A stretch of 64,000 bases of DNA from Prevotellaceae bacterium UBA4361 (GTDB lineage: Bacteria > Bacteroidota > Bacteroidia > Bacteroidales > Bacteroidaceae): contig DGSN01000036.1 of assembly GCA_002393575.1 (NCBI GenBank), positions 5,289-69,288 of the forward strand, in the 5' to 3' direction. How positions within the stretch are numbered: the first letter of the stretch is position 1; the number at the start of each line of letters is the position of its first letter. Shown here in pieces: positions 36,683 through 45,794 of this stretch. A model generated the notes under the pieces. The model had not been told where the DNA came from. It ran no database searches and was given only the letters and a program-made list of their open reading frames with translations. Both the position numbers and the translations under genes were made by a program.

Positions 36683-37936
36683 ATGAATTATAATCATCCT
36701 CGACGCAGAAAGACCGCAGGAGTCATTCGCTACTCCTGCGGCATTCTGTTTTGTCTTTTCTCCTTCGTCTATCTCTATTTCCTCCAAGGCGACCTCCTGG
36801 CACAAGCACAGTTCGTGTTCTCAAAAGGAGTCACCCACTATTGCCTTTCCATCGGAGCACTGGTCATCACAGCAGTCCTGCAAATACTTCAGTGGATAGT
36901 AGCCCTCGTCATACGAGTACCAAGCCGATGGCATAGCCTCACTTATTATCCATCCTTCCTCGTCCTCACCGTGATGACCGACCTCAACGAGGACATTATC
37001 AACGATTTCCATTGGGGCGTATGGATTTGGCTCTTTCCGCTCCTTCTCATCGTCTTTGCCGTGCTCGTTCAGTTGGCAAAAGCATCCGAAGAAGTCCTGC
37101 CCGATGCCTATCCCAACACCCTTTCAGCCAAGCTCTGGACAAACTACCTCGTCCTCTTCATCATGGTGATTCTCTCAGGAGGATGCCACCGAACTCCCGA
37201 CACCTATTTATATGAACTCAAGGCAGAACGACTCATCCTCGAAGGCAAATATGCCAAAGCAGCACAAGTAGGCATCAAGTCGCTGAGCACATCCGAGCGA
37301 CTCGACAACCTCCGCTGCTATGCACTCTCCAAAGAAGGACTGCTGGCTGAGAACCTCTTCCTCTACCCACAGCCCTACGGAGCACAAGGACTGCTCAACG
37401 TGAACGACATCGACACACTCCATCATCGTTTCGATGCACGCCACATCTGCTTCTCCCTGGGAGCACTGAAAGGACTGAACGTCAAGTCGCTCAAGAGCTT
37501 CCTGTCCCTCGTCGAGCCTCTCCTCAAGCACAGAGCCGATTCCTTGGCCGAAGTGGATAGCTTCACCCTCGCATCCTCCGATTCCCTCCGAGACGAACAC
37601 CTGCGACGAGTGAACCGCAACAACATCCAGCGCCGACGAGCAGCCGACTACCACCTGTGCAGCCTCCTGCTGAGCAAGGACATGAAGCACTTCGAACACT
37701 TGCTACAAACCTACTATCCACCAACCGAAGGCGACTCCACCTATGTTGCAAGCCTGCCGCGAGCCTATCGCGAAGTCATGACCATGCTGAAACCACAACT
37801 GGCAGATTCACTTACCCTTGCATCCTATCGAGAGTACGAGCATCTGAAGGATTCACTCAGCTACAACAAGCTCATACAGACCAACATCACCCGACGGCAC
37901 TTCGGCGACACCTATTGGTGGTACTACGACCACTGA
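36683..37936 (+). CDS. Membrane protein with C-terminal soluble domain (DUF6057-like, unsure)
   Basis: A 417-residue protein. Four hydrophobic segments lie in the first ~165 residues (about 17-36, 50-75, 85-100/110-130 and 152-168). A roughly 250-residue helical soluble part follows, containing ELKAERLILEGKYAKAAQVG, a TPR-like motif. No enzymatic signature. It resembles uncharacterised Bacteroidales membrane proteins of the DUF6057 type, from memory only. The start is ATG, 11 bases after glgB, suggesting cotranscription. Codon third positions are mostly A or C, as in the relA/rlmH region. Ends at a strong terminator. Confidence 0.7.
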   Translation: MNYNHPRRRKTAGVIRYSCGILFCLFSFVYLYFLQGDLLAQAQFVFSKGVTHYCLSIGALVITAVLQILQWIVALVIRVPSRWHSLTYYPSFLVLTVMTDLNEDIINDFHWGVWIWLFPLLLIVFAVLVQLAKASEEVLPDAYPNTLSAKLWTNYLVLFIMVILSGGCHRTPDTYLYELKAERLILEGKYAKAAQVGIKSLSTSERLDNLRCYALSKEGLLAENLFLYPQPYGAQGLLNVNDIDTLHHRFDARHICFSLGALKGLNVKSLKSFLSLVEPLLKHRADSLAEVDSFTLASSDSLRDEHLRRVNRNNIQRRRAADYHLCSLLLSKDMKHFEHLLQTYYPPTEGDSTYVASLPRAYREVMTMLKPQLADSLTLASYREYEHLKDSLSYNKLIQTNITRRHFGDTYWWYYDH

Positions 37937-37947
37937 CAATAAATAAA

Positions 37948-37990
37948 AATAGCGATAACGAAAAAATACTCTCGTTATCGCTATTATTTT
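37948..37990. terminator. Bidirectional terminator between convergent genes
   Basis: AATAGCGATAACGA (37948-37961) pairs perfectly with TCGTTATCGCTATT (37972-37985), a 14-bp stem with a 10-base A-rich loop, followed by ATTTT. It separates the + strand membrane-protein gene from the - strand DUF4301 gene. Confidence 0.9.
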
Positions 37991-38017
37991 CATCAGAGGA
38001 GACTCCCCTCAAACAAA

Positions 38018-39538
38018 CTATTGATGCTGAGGTCTCAGCAAGTCGTTCACCGTCTTCACAGGGTTGAACGTCTCCAGCGGAACCTCCACGAAAATCGTGT
38101 TCCAGTTGCTCATCGCACCATTCCACAAACCAGGCAGCTCCAGAGCCTTCAGCTCCTTGCCGTTCTTCGACTTCGACGAGATGAAGCCCGTCTTAGGGTC
38201 AACATACTGCTTCAAGTCGAACTTGTTACCCTGCCAGTCCTTGATGCCGCAAACCAAATCCACTGGATTGAAGTGAGTGCCACTCTCGAACATCTTCACA
38301 TACTCAGCGTTGTTCTTGTCAATCTGGCTGCTTTCCAGAATCTGCAAGCTGATAGTACCATCCTCATTATAAGCCAAGAAAGGACCACCGCCAGGCTCAC
38401 CCACATTCTTCACCATGCCGCACACGCGGATTGGGCGGTTCAGCTTCTGCTTCATGTAAATCACCAAGTCAGCATCCTCCAAGTTCTTCAGCTGAGGATT
38501 GCGGATGCCCAAGTCGTCACGCATGAAGCGGATGATACCCTCCAGCTGAGCGTGCGTATAGTCACCACTCTCCAGCAAGTACATATACTCGAAAATCTTG
38601 TGCTGAAGCGTAGCCAGCACACCAGCAATCAGCTTCTTGTAAATCACCGTGTCACCCTTCAGGCGGTCAGGCACAACATTGTCAATGTTCTTGATGAAAA
38701 CAATGTCAGCATCCAAGTCGTTCAAGTTCTCAATCAGAGCACCATGACCACCTGGGCGGAACAAAATCGTGCCATCCTCATTGCGGAAAGGCTCATTGTC
38801 AATCGTAGCAGCCACCGTGTCGGTGCTCGACTTCTGCTCCGAGAAGCTCACGTTGTACTTCACGCCAAACTTCCCCTCATACACAGCAACCTTCTCCTCC
38901 ACCAGCTTCTCAAACAAAGCACGATGCTCAGGCGACACCGTGAAGTGAACATTCACACTGCCATCCTTCCCAGCAGCATACAACGCACCCTCCACCAAGT
39001 GCTCCTCCAGCGGAGTACGAGCACCATCCTCATAGCGGTGGAACTTCAGCAAGCCCTTAGGCAGCTTGCCATAATTCAAGCCCTTGCCGTTCAGCAAGTT
39101 GTCAACAACAGCCTTGAAGCAGCCAGCAGCCACCAAGCCGTCAACACCCTTGCCCTCATTCTTCGAGCAAGCAGCATCCAGCTCCTCGAAGAAAGCAAAA
39201 TCATGAATACCTGCAAAGAACTTCTGCATGAAATCCGTGTCAGGAACATCCGACACACCATCCAGAAACTCAAACAGATTCTTGAACATGCGGCTTGCAG
39301 CACCGCTCGCAGGAACAAACTTCAGCACCTTGCCATCGCCGCCCAAGTAGCGGTCCCAAGCCCTCAGATAACTGTTCTTCTCACGTTCCGTAGGAATCGT
39401 GATGCCATGCTTAGGAGAAGCAGCACCAGCAAGCTTCAGAAACGGAAAACCAGTCTTGAACGATTCCAACTGCTTGTTCAGTTGATCCTCGGAAATGCCC
39501 TTCATCTTCAGCACTTCCAAATCCTGTGGAGTAAGCAT
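38018..39538 (-). CDS. DUF4301 family protein
   Basis: A 506-residue soluble protein beginning MLTPQDLEVLKMKGIS. It has the DUF4301 features KLAGAASPKHGITIP, FVPASGAASRMFKNLFEFL and TDTVAATIDNEPFRNEDGTILFRPGGHGALIENLN. The phrases PASGAASRMF and FRPGGHGALIENLNDLDADIVFIKNIDN look like nucleotide- or sugar-nucleotide-binding loops (inference); the family is Bacteroidetes-centred and uncharacterised. It is divergent from relA, separated by about 187 bases with -7 elements for both directions. No signal peptide. Confidence 0.85.
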   Translation of the reverse strand: MLTPQDLEVLKMKGISEDQLNKQLESFKTGFPFLKLAGAASPKHGITIPTEREKNSYLRAWDRYLGGDGKVLKFVPASGAASRMFKNLFEFLDGVSDVPDTDFMQKFFAGIHDFAFFEELDAACSKNEGKGVDGLVAAGCFKAVVDNLLNGKGLNYGKLPKGLLKFHRYEDGARTPLEEHLVEGALYAAGKDGSVNVHFTVSPEHRALFEKLVEEKVAVYEGKFGVKYNVSFSEQKSSTDTVAATIDNEPFRNEDGTILFRPGGHGALIENLNDLDADIVFIKNIDNVVPDRLKGDTVIYKKLIAGVLATLQHKIFEYMYLLESGDYTHAQLEGIIRFMRDDLGIRNPQLKNLEDADLVIYMKQKLNRPIRVCGMVKNVGEPGGGPFLAYNEDGTISLQILESSQIDKNNAEYVKMFESGTHFNPVDLVCGIKDWQGNKFDLKQYVDPKTGFISSKSKNGKELKALELPGLWNGAMSNWNTIFVEVPLETFNPVKTVNDLLRPQHQ

Positions 39539-39610
39539 AATATATGAGTATTTGTTAGAATTATATTAGAAAATAAATAACACTTTTACTTTAATTTTAG
39601 AATCACATGC

Positions 39611-39618
39611 CAAAATTA
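39611..39618 (-). promoter_or_regulatory. -7 element for the DUF4301 gene
   Basis: Reads TAATTTTG on the - strand, 72 bases upstream of the DUF4301 start. No clear -33. Confidence 0.45.
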
Positions 39619-39661
39619 CAAAAAATAATTCTCTAACCCATAAAAACAAGCCAGTTTTTTT

Positions 39662-39669
39662 TAACTTTG
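39662..39669 (+). promoter_or_regulatory. -7 element for relA
   Basis: TAACTTTG, a consensus -7 element, lies 56 bases before the relA ATG. No good -33 TTTG at the expected distance. Confidence 0.5.
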
Positions 39670-39725
39670 CATACAATTTTTTACAAAACAAACAGTCAAC
39701 AACACAAAAACACCCCATTTTCAAC

Positions 39726-41936
39726 ATGTTCCAACCCAACAACATCATACATCCCGACGAACTACCACTCATACAACAAGCATACCAAACACTACAGCAA
39801 CTCGCAGCCGAAGCCATCACACCCGAAGACCTCCAGCGCATACAGCAAGTACAGCAGCAAGCCATACAGCAACAAGCACTGCAAAGAGGAACATTCGACC
39901 TCAACCCCATACTCTTCGACCTGCAGACAGCCATCATCTGCGTACAAGAAATCGGACTCAACCGAGCATCCATCATCAGCATACTCCTCCAAGACAGCGT
40001 AGCACACGGCACACTGCCACTACAAGCCATATCCCAAACCTTCGGCACCGACGTACAGCACATCATACAAGGACTCATCAAAGTCAACGAACTCTACGAC
40101 AAGAACCCATCCATCGAGACCGAAAACTTCCGCGACCTCCTCCTCTCCTTCGCAGAAGACATGCGCGTCATCTTCATCATCATCGCCGACAGAGTCAACC
40201 TCATGCGGCAAATCAAAGAACGAGGAACAGAACAAGAACGAAAGCGAGTAGCAACAGAAGCCAGCTACCTCTACGCACCACTCGCACACAAGCTCGGACT
40301 CTACCTCATCAAGTCCGAACTCGAAGACCTATCACTCAAGTACCTCGAACACGACGCATACTACCACATCAAAGACAAGCTCAACGAAACAAAACGCTCA
40401 CGCGACCTCTACATACAACACTTCATACAACCCATACAAGAAAAACTCACAGCAGCAGGACTGCACTTCCACGTCAAAGGACGAACCAAGTCAATACACT
40501 CCATCTGGCAGAAAATGAAAAAACAAAAATGCCCATTCGAAGGAGTCTATGACCTCTTCGCCATCCGCGTCATACTCGACTCACCACTCGAACGAGAAAA
40601 AGCCGACTGCTGGCAAGTCTATTCCATCGTCACCGACATGTACAAGCCCAACCCAAAGCGACTACGCGACTGGCTCTCCGTACCCAAGACCAACGGCTAC
40701 GAAAGCCTGCACACCACCGTCATGGGACCCGAAGGCAAGTGGGTAGAAGTACAAATCCGAACCGAGCGAATGGACGACATAGCAGAACACGGACTCGCAG
40801 CACACTGGCGGTACAAAGGAGTCAAAGACAGCGGAACCAAGCTCGAAGAATGGCTCAAAGACATACGAGCAGCACTCGAAGCACACACCAGCGACGAACA
40901 ACTCGTCGACCAGTTCAAAGTCGACCTCTACAGCGACGAAGTCTTCGTCTTCACACCAAGAGGCGACCTCTTCAAACTACCAAAAGGAGCCACCGTACTC
41001 GACTTCGCCTACAAAATCCACACCAACATCGGCTCACACTGCTCAGGAGGAAAAATCAACGGCAAGAACGTGCCCATGCGAACCAAGCTCCAAAGCGGAG
41101 ACCAAGTAGAAATACTCACCAACGCCAACCAGTACCCCAAGCGAGACTGGCTCACATTCGCACGAACATCAAGAGCAAAAGCAAAAATCAAGCAAGCCAT
41201 CAACGAGCAAGAACTCAAGCAAGCCACATTCGCACGCGAAACACTCGAACGACGATTCAAGAACCGAAAAGTAGAGTACGAAGAAGCCATAGCCATGAAG
41301 CTACTCAAGAAACTCGGCTACAAGCACGTCATGGACTTCTACCGCGACATCGCAGACCAAGTACTCGACCCCAACCAGTTCATCGACAAGTACCTCGAAG
41401 CACAAAAGCGAGAAAACAACGAACTCGACACAACCACACACTCAGCAGCCGAATTCGTACAGAACATCGACAACACACCCGAGCGGAACAACGACATACT
41501 TGTCATCGACCAGAACGTCAAAGGAGTAGAATACTCACTCGCCAAGTGCTGCAACCCCATCTACGGAGACGACGTCTTCGGATTCGTCACAGCAGGACGA
41601 GGAATCAAGATACACCGCCGCGACTGCCCCAACGCACAGCGACTCCGCCAGACACTCAGCTACCGCATCATACCAGCGCGATGGGCAGGAAAAGGCAACA
41701 GCCTCTATCCCATCACCCTCCGCGTCGTAGGAAACGACGACATCGGCATCGTCTCCAACATCACCTCCGTCATCGCCAAAGAGCAGAACGTCATCCTCCG
41801 AAGCATCAACATACAGTCCTCCGAAGACGGCCTCTTCTCCGGCTCCCTCATCCTCCAAATCGACGACCTCCACAAGCTCCGCCTCCTCATCAAGAAGCTC
41901 CAAGCCATCAAAGGAGTCAAGAACGTCACCCGCTAA
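39726..41936 (+). CDS. relA: RelA/SpoT family (p)ppGpp synthetase, degenerate hydrolase domain
   Basis: A 736-residue RSH protein with the order HD domain (about 40-190), synthetase (about 220-370), TGS (about 404-465), Cys-containing region (C608, C609) and ACT. In the HD domain the catalytic HD is lost: ILLQDSVAHG (86-95) stands where active hydrolases have LLHDVVEDT, so it should not hydrolyse ppGpp. The synthetase is intact: GRTKSIHSIWQKM (from about 252), VYDLFAIRV (D276), RLRD (312-315, an RxKD-like motif) and PKTNGYESLHTTV, WVEVQIRTERMDDIAEHGLAAHW. It is expected to make the alarmone on ribosomes during amino-acid starvation. Codons end almost only in A or C, and Ile ATA is common. Confidence 0.93.
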   Translation: MFQPNNIIHPDELPLIQQAYQTLQQLAAEAITPEDLQRIQQVQQQAIQQQALQRGTFDLNPILFDLQTAIICVQEIGLNRASIISILLQDSVAHGTLPLQAISQTFGTDVQHIIQGLIKVNELYDKNPSIETENFRDLLLSFAEDMRVIFIIIADRVNLMRQIKERGTEQERKRVATEASYLYAPLAHKLGLYLIKSELEDLSLKYLEHDAYYHIKDKLNETKRSRDLYIQHFIQPIQEKLTAAGLHFHVKGRTKSIHSIWQKMKKQKCPFEGVYDLFAIRVILDSPLEREKADCWQVYSIVTDMYKPNPKRLRDWLSVPKTNGYESLHTTVMGPEGKWVEVQIRTERMDDIAEHGLAAHWRYKGVKDSGTKLEEWLKDIRAALEAHTSDEQLVDQFKVDLYSDEVFVFTPRGDLFKLPKGATVLDFAYKIHTNIGSHCSGGKINGKNVPMRTKLQSGDQVEILTNANQYPKRDWLTFARTSRAKAKIKQAINEQELKQATFARETLERRFKNRKVEYEEAIAMKLLKKLGYKHVMDFYRDIADQVLDPNQFIDKYLEAQKRENNELDTTTHSAAEFVQNIDNTPERNNDILVIDQNVKGVEYSLAKCCNPIYGDDVFGFVTAGRGIKIHRRDCPNAQRLRQTLSYRIIPARWAGKGNSLYPITLRVVGNDDIGIVSNITSVIAKEQNVILRSINIQSSEDGLFSGSLILQIDDLHKLRLLIKKLQAIKGVKNVTR

Positions 41937-41937
41937 C

Positions 41938-42003
41938 CACCGTTCCCTGAGCTTCAGCTCAGGGCCCTCCCATCACCGTTCCCTGAGCATCAGCTCAGGG
42001 CCA
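41938..42003. repeat. Two tandem CCCTGAGC hairpins between relA and rlmH
   Basis: CACCGTTCCCTGAGC-type units occur twice, 36 bp apart. Each has CCCTGAGC and GCTCAGGG paired around TTCA (41946-41965) or ATCA (41982-42001). They lie in the short gap before rlmH, without T-runs, so they are more like REP or RNA-processing hairpins than terminators. Confidence 0.85.
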
Positions 42004-42018
42004 AAAGAAGAAAGAAAC

Positions 42019-42492
42019 ATGAAAACCCTCCTCCTCCTCGTCGGCCGCACCGCCAACCCCCATCTCGCTGTCCTCATCGACGACTACGCCGCCCGCCTCA
42101 AGCACTACACCACCTTCGAAACCATCACCATCCCCGAGCTCCGCAACACCAAGTCCCTCACCCCCGACCAGCAGAAGCAAGCCGAAGGCCAGCTCATCCT
42201 ACGCCAGCTACAGCCAGCCGACCACCTCGTCCTACTCGACGAGCGAGGGCTCACCCTCCGCAGCACACAGTTCGCACAGTGGCTACAGCGCAAGCACAAC
42301 ACCACCACCCGCCGCCTCGTCTTCCTCATCGGAGGCCCCTACGGATTCTCCCCCCAAGTCTATGCCCGCGCCAACGACCAGCTCTCCCTCTCCCCCATGA
42401 CCTTCTCCCACCAGATGGTCCGCCTCATCTTCACCGAGCAGCTCTACCGAGCCTTCACCATCCTCAACAACGAACCCTACCACCACGAGTGA
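42019..42492 (+). CDS. rlmH: 23S rRNA (pseudouridine1915-N3)-methyltransferase
   Basis: A 157-residue SPOUT-fold enzyme of normal length. The family features are LLDERGLTLRSTQFAQWL and the AdoMet-knot region FLIGGPYGFSPQVYARANDQLSLSPMTF-SHQMVRLIFTEQLYRA, ending with the conserved YHHE. It methylates pseudouridine 1915 in helix 69 of 23S rRNA after assembly of the 70S ribosome. It lies downstream of relA on the same strand with the same extreme A/C codon bias. Confidence 0.96.
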   Translation: MKTLLLLVGRTANPHLAVLIDDYAARLKHYTTFETITIPELRNTKSLTPDQQKQAEGQLILRQLQPADHLVLLDERGLTLRSTQFAQWLQRKHNTTTRRLVFLIGGPYGFSPQVYARANDQLSLSPMTFSHQMVRLIFTEQLYRAFTILNNEPYHHE

Positions 42493-42571
42493 AACCCAAA
42501 ACAAAAAAAGCCCTGCATAACACATCAGCAGAGGCTCGTACAAAGAGACCAAGATAGTACCACACGCATCA

Positions 42572-42745
42572 TCATCCAGCCTTCATCTCCAGTTTCATGT
42601 AAACATGGGTCTTCGAGTCAAGAGACAGCCATCTACGCTTCTGCAAGCGGCGCATCTTGCTCTTGATAGTGTTGTCATTCATTTCAGGAAACAATGCCTT
42701 TATATGAAGTATTTCTTGATGCACCCACCCATGCGCCTTATGCAC
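42572..42745 (-). pseudogene. Fragment of a winged-helix-like protein
   Basis: A 57-codon open frame with a GTG start encodes VHQEILHIKALFPEMNDNT followed by IKSKMRRLQKRRWLSLDS and KTHVYMKLEMKAG. The end pattern helix-helix-wing resembles a winged-helix DNA-binding domain C-terminus. The frame is closed upstream by a TAG (42755-42757) directly beside array D, so the N-terminal part seems lost. No promoter or start signal is convincing. It may be a remnant of a longer gene. Confidence 0.35.
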
Positions 42746-42759
42746 CCCTTCGTGCTATT

Positions 42760-42849
42760 GGGGATTCGCACTCACTCCGTTGGGGACTCACGCTTACGGC
42801 AGTGGGGACTTGCGGTTGCTGCAGTGGGGATGAACGGCGGTTGCGACCC
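42760..42849. repeat. 22-bp GGGGAY tandem array D
   Basis: GGGG cores start at 42760, 42782, 42804 and 42826, exactly 22 bp apart. The right end is the inverted unit, GGGG (42826-42829) to ACCC (42846-42849), with AAC-GGCG-GTT inside; one G-C pair has decayed. The 566-base rlmH-valS gap otherwise holds the winged-helix fragment and a TTTTCAC repeat. Confidence 0.88.
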
Positions 42850-42859
42850 AATTGAAGTT

Positions 42860-42990
42860 AAAAACGAAAAGTGAAAAGTTAAAAGTGGGGGCATGGAGTG
42901 ATGTCATGGGAATGGCATTTTTCACTTTTCACTTTTCACTTTTCACTTTGACTTTCACTTTTCACTCTCTTAATTTTGTCAGGAGCGTGA
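42860..42990. repeat. TTTTCAC / GTGAAAA repeat before valS
   Basis: GTGAAAAGTTAAAAGT (42869-42885) is followed by several tandem TTTTCACT units (about 42920-42966) and again GTGAAAAGTG near 42986, so the arms can pair. Non-coding A/T-rich material directly upstream of valS. Confidence 0.7.
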
Positions 42991-43058
42991 AAAGTGTTAA
43001 TTTTGCACTTTCAATTTTGTTTGTAGTGTTAATTATATAATTTTTATCATCATCTTCA

Positions 43059-45773
43059 ATGGAATTAGCATCGAAATACAACCCTGCGGATGTGGAGGGT
43101 AAGTGGTACCGTTACTGGGAGGAGAACAAGCTGTTTGCGTCGAAGCCTGACGCGCGCGAACCTTATACTATTGTGATTCCGCCTCCTAATGTGACGGGTG
43201 TGCTTCACATGGGTCACATGCTGAATGAGACGATTCAGGACATCTTGGTGAGGAAGGCTCGTATGGATGGGAAGAATGCTTGCTGGGTGCCTGGCACTGA
43301 CCATGCGTCGATTGCGACGGAGGCGAAGGTGGTCGGCAGGCTGGCTGAGCGGGGCGTGAAGAAGACTGACTTGACTCGCGAGGAGTTCTTGAAGCATGCA
43401 TGGGATTGGACTCATGAGCATGGTGGTATTATCTTGAAGCAGTTGCGCAGGCTGGGTGCTTCGTGCGACTGGGACCGTACTGCTTTCACGATGGATGAGG
43501 AGCGTTCGCGTTCGGTGGTGAAGGTGTTTGTTGACTTGTACCGCAAGGGCTTGATTTACCGTGGTGTTCGCATGGTGAACTGGGACCCTAAGGCTCAGAC
43601 GGCTTTGAGTGATGAGGAGGTGGTGTATAAGGAGGAGCATTCGAAGTTGTATTATCTGAAGTATCGTCTGGCTGATGGCGAGGTGGTGGAGCCTACGGGT
43701 GCTGATGGCGAGGTGGTTCACAGGGATGAGGTTGGCTACTATGCTGTTGTGGCTACGACTCGTCCTGAGACGATTATGGGTGATACGGCTATGTGTATCA
43801 ATCCGAATGATGTGAAGAATGGCTGGCTGCGGGGCAAGAAGGTGGTTGTGCCGCTGGTGGGTAGGGTGATTCCTGTGATTGAGGATGATTATGTGGATAT
43901 TGAGTTTGGTACGGGCTGCTTGAAGGTGACTCCTGCGCATGATGTGAATGACTACATGCTGGGTGACAAGCATGGCTTGGAAACGATTGATATTTTCAAT
44001 GATGATGGTACGCTGTCGGAGGCTGCTGGCTTGTATGTGGGCATGGACCGCTTTGATGTCCGCGAGCGGATTGAGGGGGACTTGGCTGGGGCTGGTCTGC
44101 TGGAGAAGGTGGAGGCTTATGTGAACAAGGTGGGCTGCTCGGAGCGCACGGGTGTGGCTATTGAGCCTAAGCTGTCGATGCAGTGGTTCTTGTCGATGAA
44201 GCATTTTGCTGACTTGGCTTTGCCTCCTGTGATGAATGATGAGATTAGGTTTTATCCTGCGAAGTATAAGGTGACTTATCGTAACTGGCTGGAGAATATC
44301 AAGGACTGGTGTATCAGTCGCCAGTTGTGGTGGGGTCACAGGATTCCTGCTTGGTATTTGCCTAAGGGTGGTTTTGTTGTGGCTGAGTCGGCTGAGGAGG
44401 CTCTTGCGCTGGCTCGTAAGGAGTGTGGCGACGATGGCTTGTCGCTGTCTGACTTGCGCCAGGATGAGGATGCGCTTGATACGTGGTTTTCAAGCTGGCT
44501 GTGGCCTATCAGTTTGTTCAAGGGTATCAATGAGCCTGGTAATGAGGAGATTGGTTATTATTATCCGACGAGTGTGCTGGTGACGGGTCCTGATATTATT
44601 TTCTTCTGGGTGGCTCGCATGATTATGGCTGGCTATGAGTATATGGGCAAGATGCCTTTCAGAAGTGTTTATTTCACGGGTATTGTTCGTGACAAGCTGG
44701 GCAGGAAGATGTCGAAGAGCTTGGGCAATTCGCCTGACCCTCTGATGCTGATTGACCAGTATGGTGCTGACGGTGTGCGCATGGGTATGCTGCTGAGTGC
44801 TCCTGCTGGTAATGATATTTTGTTTGATGAGAAGCTTTGCCAGAATGGTTTGGCTTTCTGCAATAAGATTTGGAATGCTTTCCGCTTGGTTGTTGGCTGG
44901 CAGACGGCTGACATTGCTCAGCCTGAGGGTTCGAAGCGTGCTGTCGAGTGGTTTGGTGCTCAGGTGAAGGCTTCTTGTGCTGAGATTGAGGACTTGTATG
45001 GCAAGTATCGCTTGAGCGAGGCTTTGATGGCTGCTTTCAAGTTGTTCACGGATGAGTTCTCGGGCTGGTACTTGGAGATGGTGAAGCCTGCTTACCAGCA
45101 GCCTATTGACTGTGCTACTTATGAGGCTACGCTGGGTTTCTTTGATGTGCTGATGAAGGTGATTCATCCTTTCATGCCTTTCATCACGGAGGAGATTTGG
45201 CAGCATGTGAACAGTGTGAAGCGTGGAGCGATGGGCGTGGAGCGTGAAGCGACGGGCGTGAAGAGTATCATGACTGAGAGCTTGAGGCTGGATGCTCCTG
45301 ACGATGCTGAGAGGAGGCTGCTGGCTGATGCTGAGGTGATGAAGCAGATTGTGGCTGGTGTGCGTTCGATTCGCAATGAGAAGAACATTGCTCCTAAGGA
45401 GCCGCTGGTGCTTGAGGTTGTGGGTAGGAATCCTGTTGAGGCTCTGGAGGGCTTGATTGTGAAGATGGCGAACTTGAGTGCGCTGACGGTGGTTGGCGAG
45501 AAGGGCGATGGTTCGTCGGCTTTCATGGTTGGTACGACTGAGTTTGCTGTTCCGCTTGGCAACTTGATTGACACGGAGGCTGAGCTTGTGAAGATGGAGG
45601 CTGAGCTGAAGCACTTGGAGGGTTTCCTTGCGGGTGTGATGAAGAAGTTGTCGAATGAGCGTTTCGTGTCGAATGCTCCTGCGCAGGTGGTTGAGCTGGA
45701 GAGGAAGAAGCAGCATGATGCTGAGACGAAGATTGCTGCGCTGAAGGAGAGCATTGCGAAACTGAGGAAATAA
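43059..45773 (+). CDS. valS: Valyl-tRNA synthetase
   Basis: A 904-residue class I synthetase. The HIGH-like motif is HMGHM (50-54). The editing domain contains the ATTRPETIMGDTAMCI segment. The zinc-free catalytic core continues to KMSKS (550-554) in GRKMSKSLGNSPDPL. The C-terminal coiled coil (LEGFLAGVMKKLSNERF, VELERKKQHDAETKIAALKESI) binds the tRNA elbow. A duplicated DGEVV segment (43672-43720) and a GVKRGAMGVEREATGVK-like insert (45214-45276) lie in loops. Codons end mainly in G or T, the opposite of relA and rlmH upstream. Confidence 0.97.
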   Translation: MELASKYNPADVEGKWYRYWEENKLFASKPDAREPYTIVIPPPNVTGVLHMGHMLNETIQDILVRKARMDGKNACWVPGTDHASIATEAKVVGRLAERGVKKTDLTREEFLKHAWDWTHEHGGIILKQLRRLGASCDWDRTAFTMDEERSRSVVKVFVDLYRKGLIYRGVRMVNWDPKAQTALSDEEVVYKEEHSKLYYLKYRLADGEVVEPTGADGEVVHRDEVGYYAVVATTRPETIMGDTAMCINPNDVKNGWLRGKKVVVPLVGRVIPVIEDDYVDIEFGTGCLKVTPAHDVNDYMLGDKHGLETIDIFNDDGTLSEAAGLYVGMDRFDVRERIEGDLAGAGLLEKVEAYVNKVGCSERTGVAIEPKLSMQWFLSMKHFADLALPPVMNDEIRFYPAKYKVTYRNWLENIKDWCISRQLWWGHRIPAWYLPKGGFVVAESAEEALALARKECGDDGLSLSDLRQDEDALDTWFSSWLWPISLFKGINEPGNEEIGYYYPTSVLVTGPDIIFFWVARMIMAGYEYMGKMPFRSVYFTGIVRDKLGRKMSKSLGNSPDPLMLIDQYGADGVRMGMLLSAPAGNDILFDEKLCQNGLAFCNKIWNAFRLVVGWQTADIAQPEGSKRAVEWFGAQVKASCAEIEDLYGKYRLSEALMAAFKLFTDEFSGWYLEMVKPAYQQPIDCATYEATLGFFDVLMKVIHPFMPFITEEIWQHVNSVKRGAMGVEREATGVKSIMTESLRLDAPDDAERRLLADAEVMKQIVAGVRSIRNEKNIAPKEPLVLEVVGRNPVEALEGLIVKMANLSALTVVGEKGDGSSAFMVGTTEFAVPLGNLIDTEAELVKMEAELKHLEGFLAGVMKKLSNERFVSNAPAQVVELERKKQHDAETKIAALKESIAKLRK

Positions 45774-45794
45774 GGAAGAAAATTGGACTTGTGT

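Noticed and set aside
38021..39547. Long open frame on the + strand opposite DUF4301 (508 codons)
   Set aside because: It mirrors the real gene; the skewed composition removes stop codons on the opposite strand. Similar antisense frames oppose relA, valS and the glycogen synthase gene.
42493..43058. tRNA or small RNA gene in the large rlmH-valS gap
   Set aside because: No cloverleaf or conserved tRNA arms were found; the gap is explained by a gene fragment and repeats.
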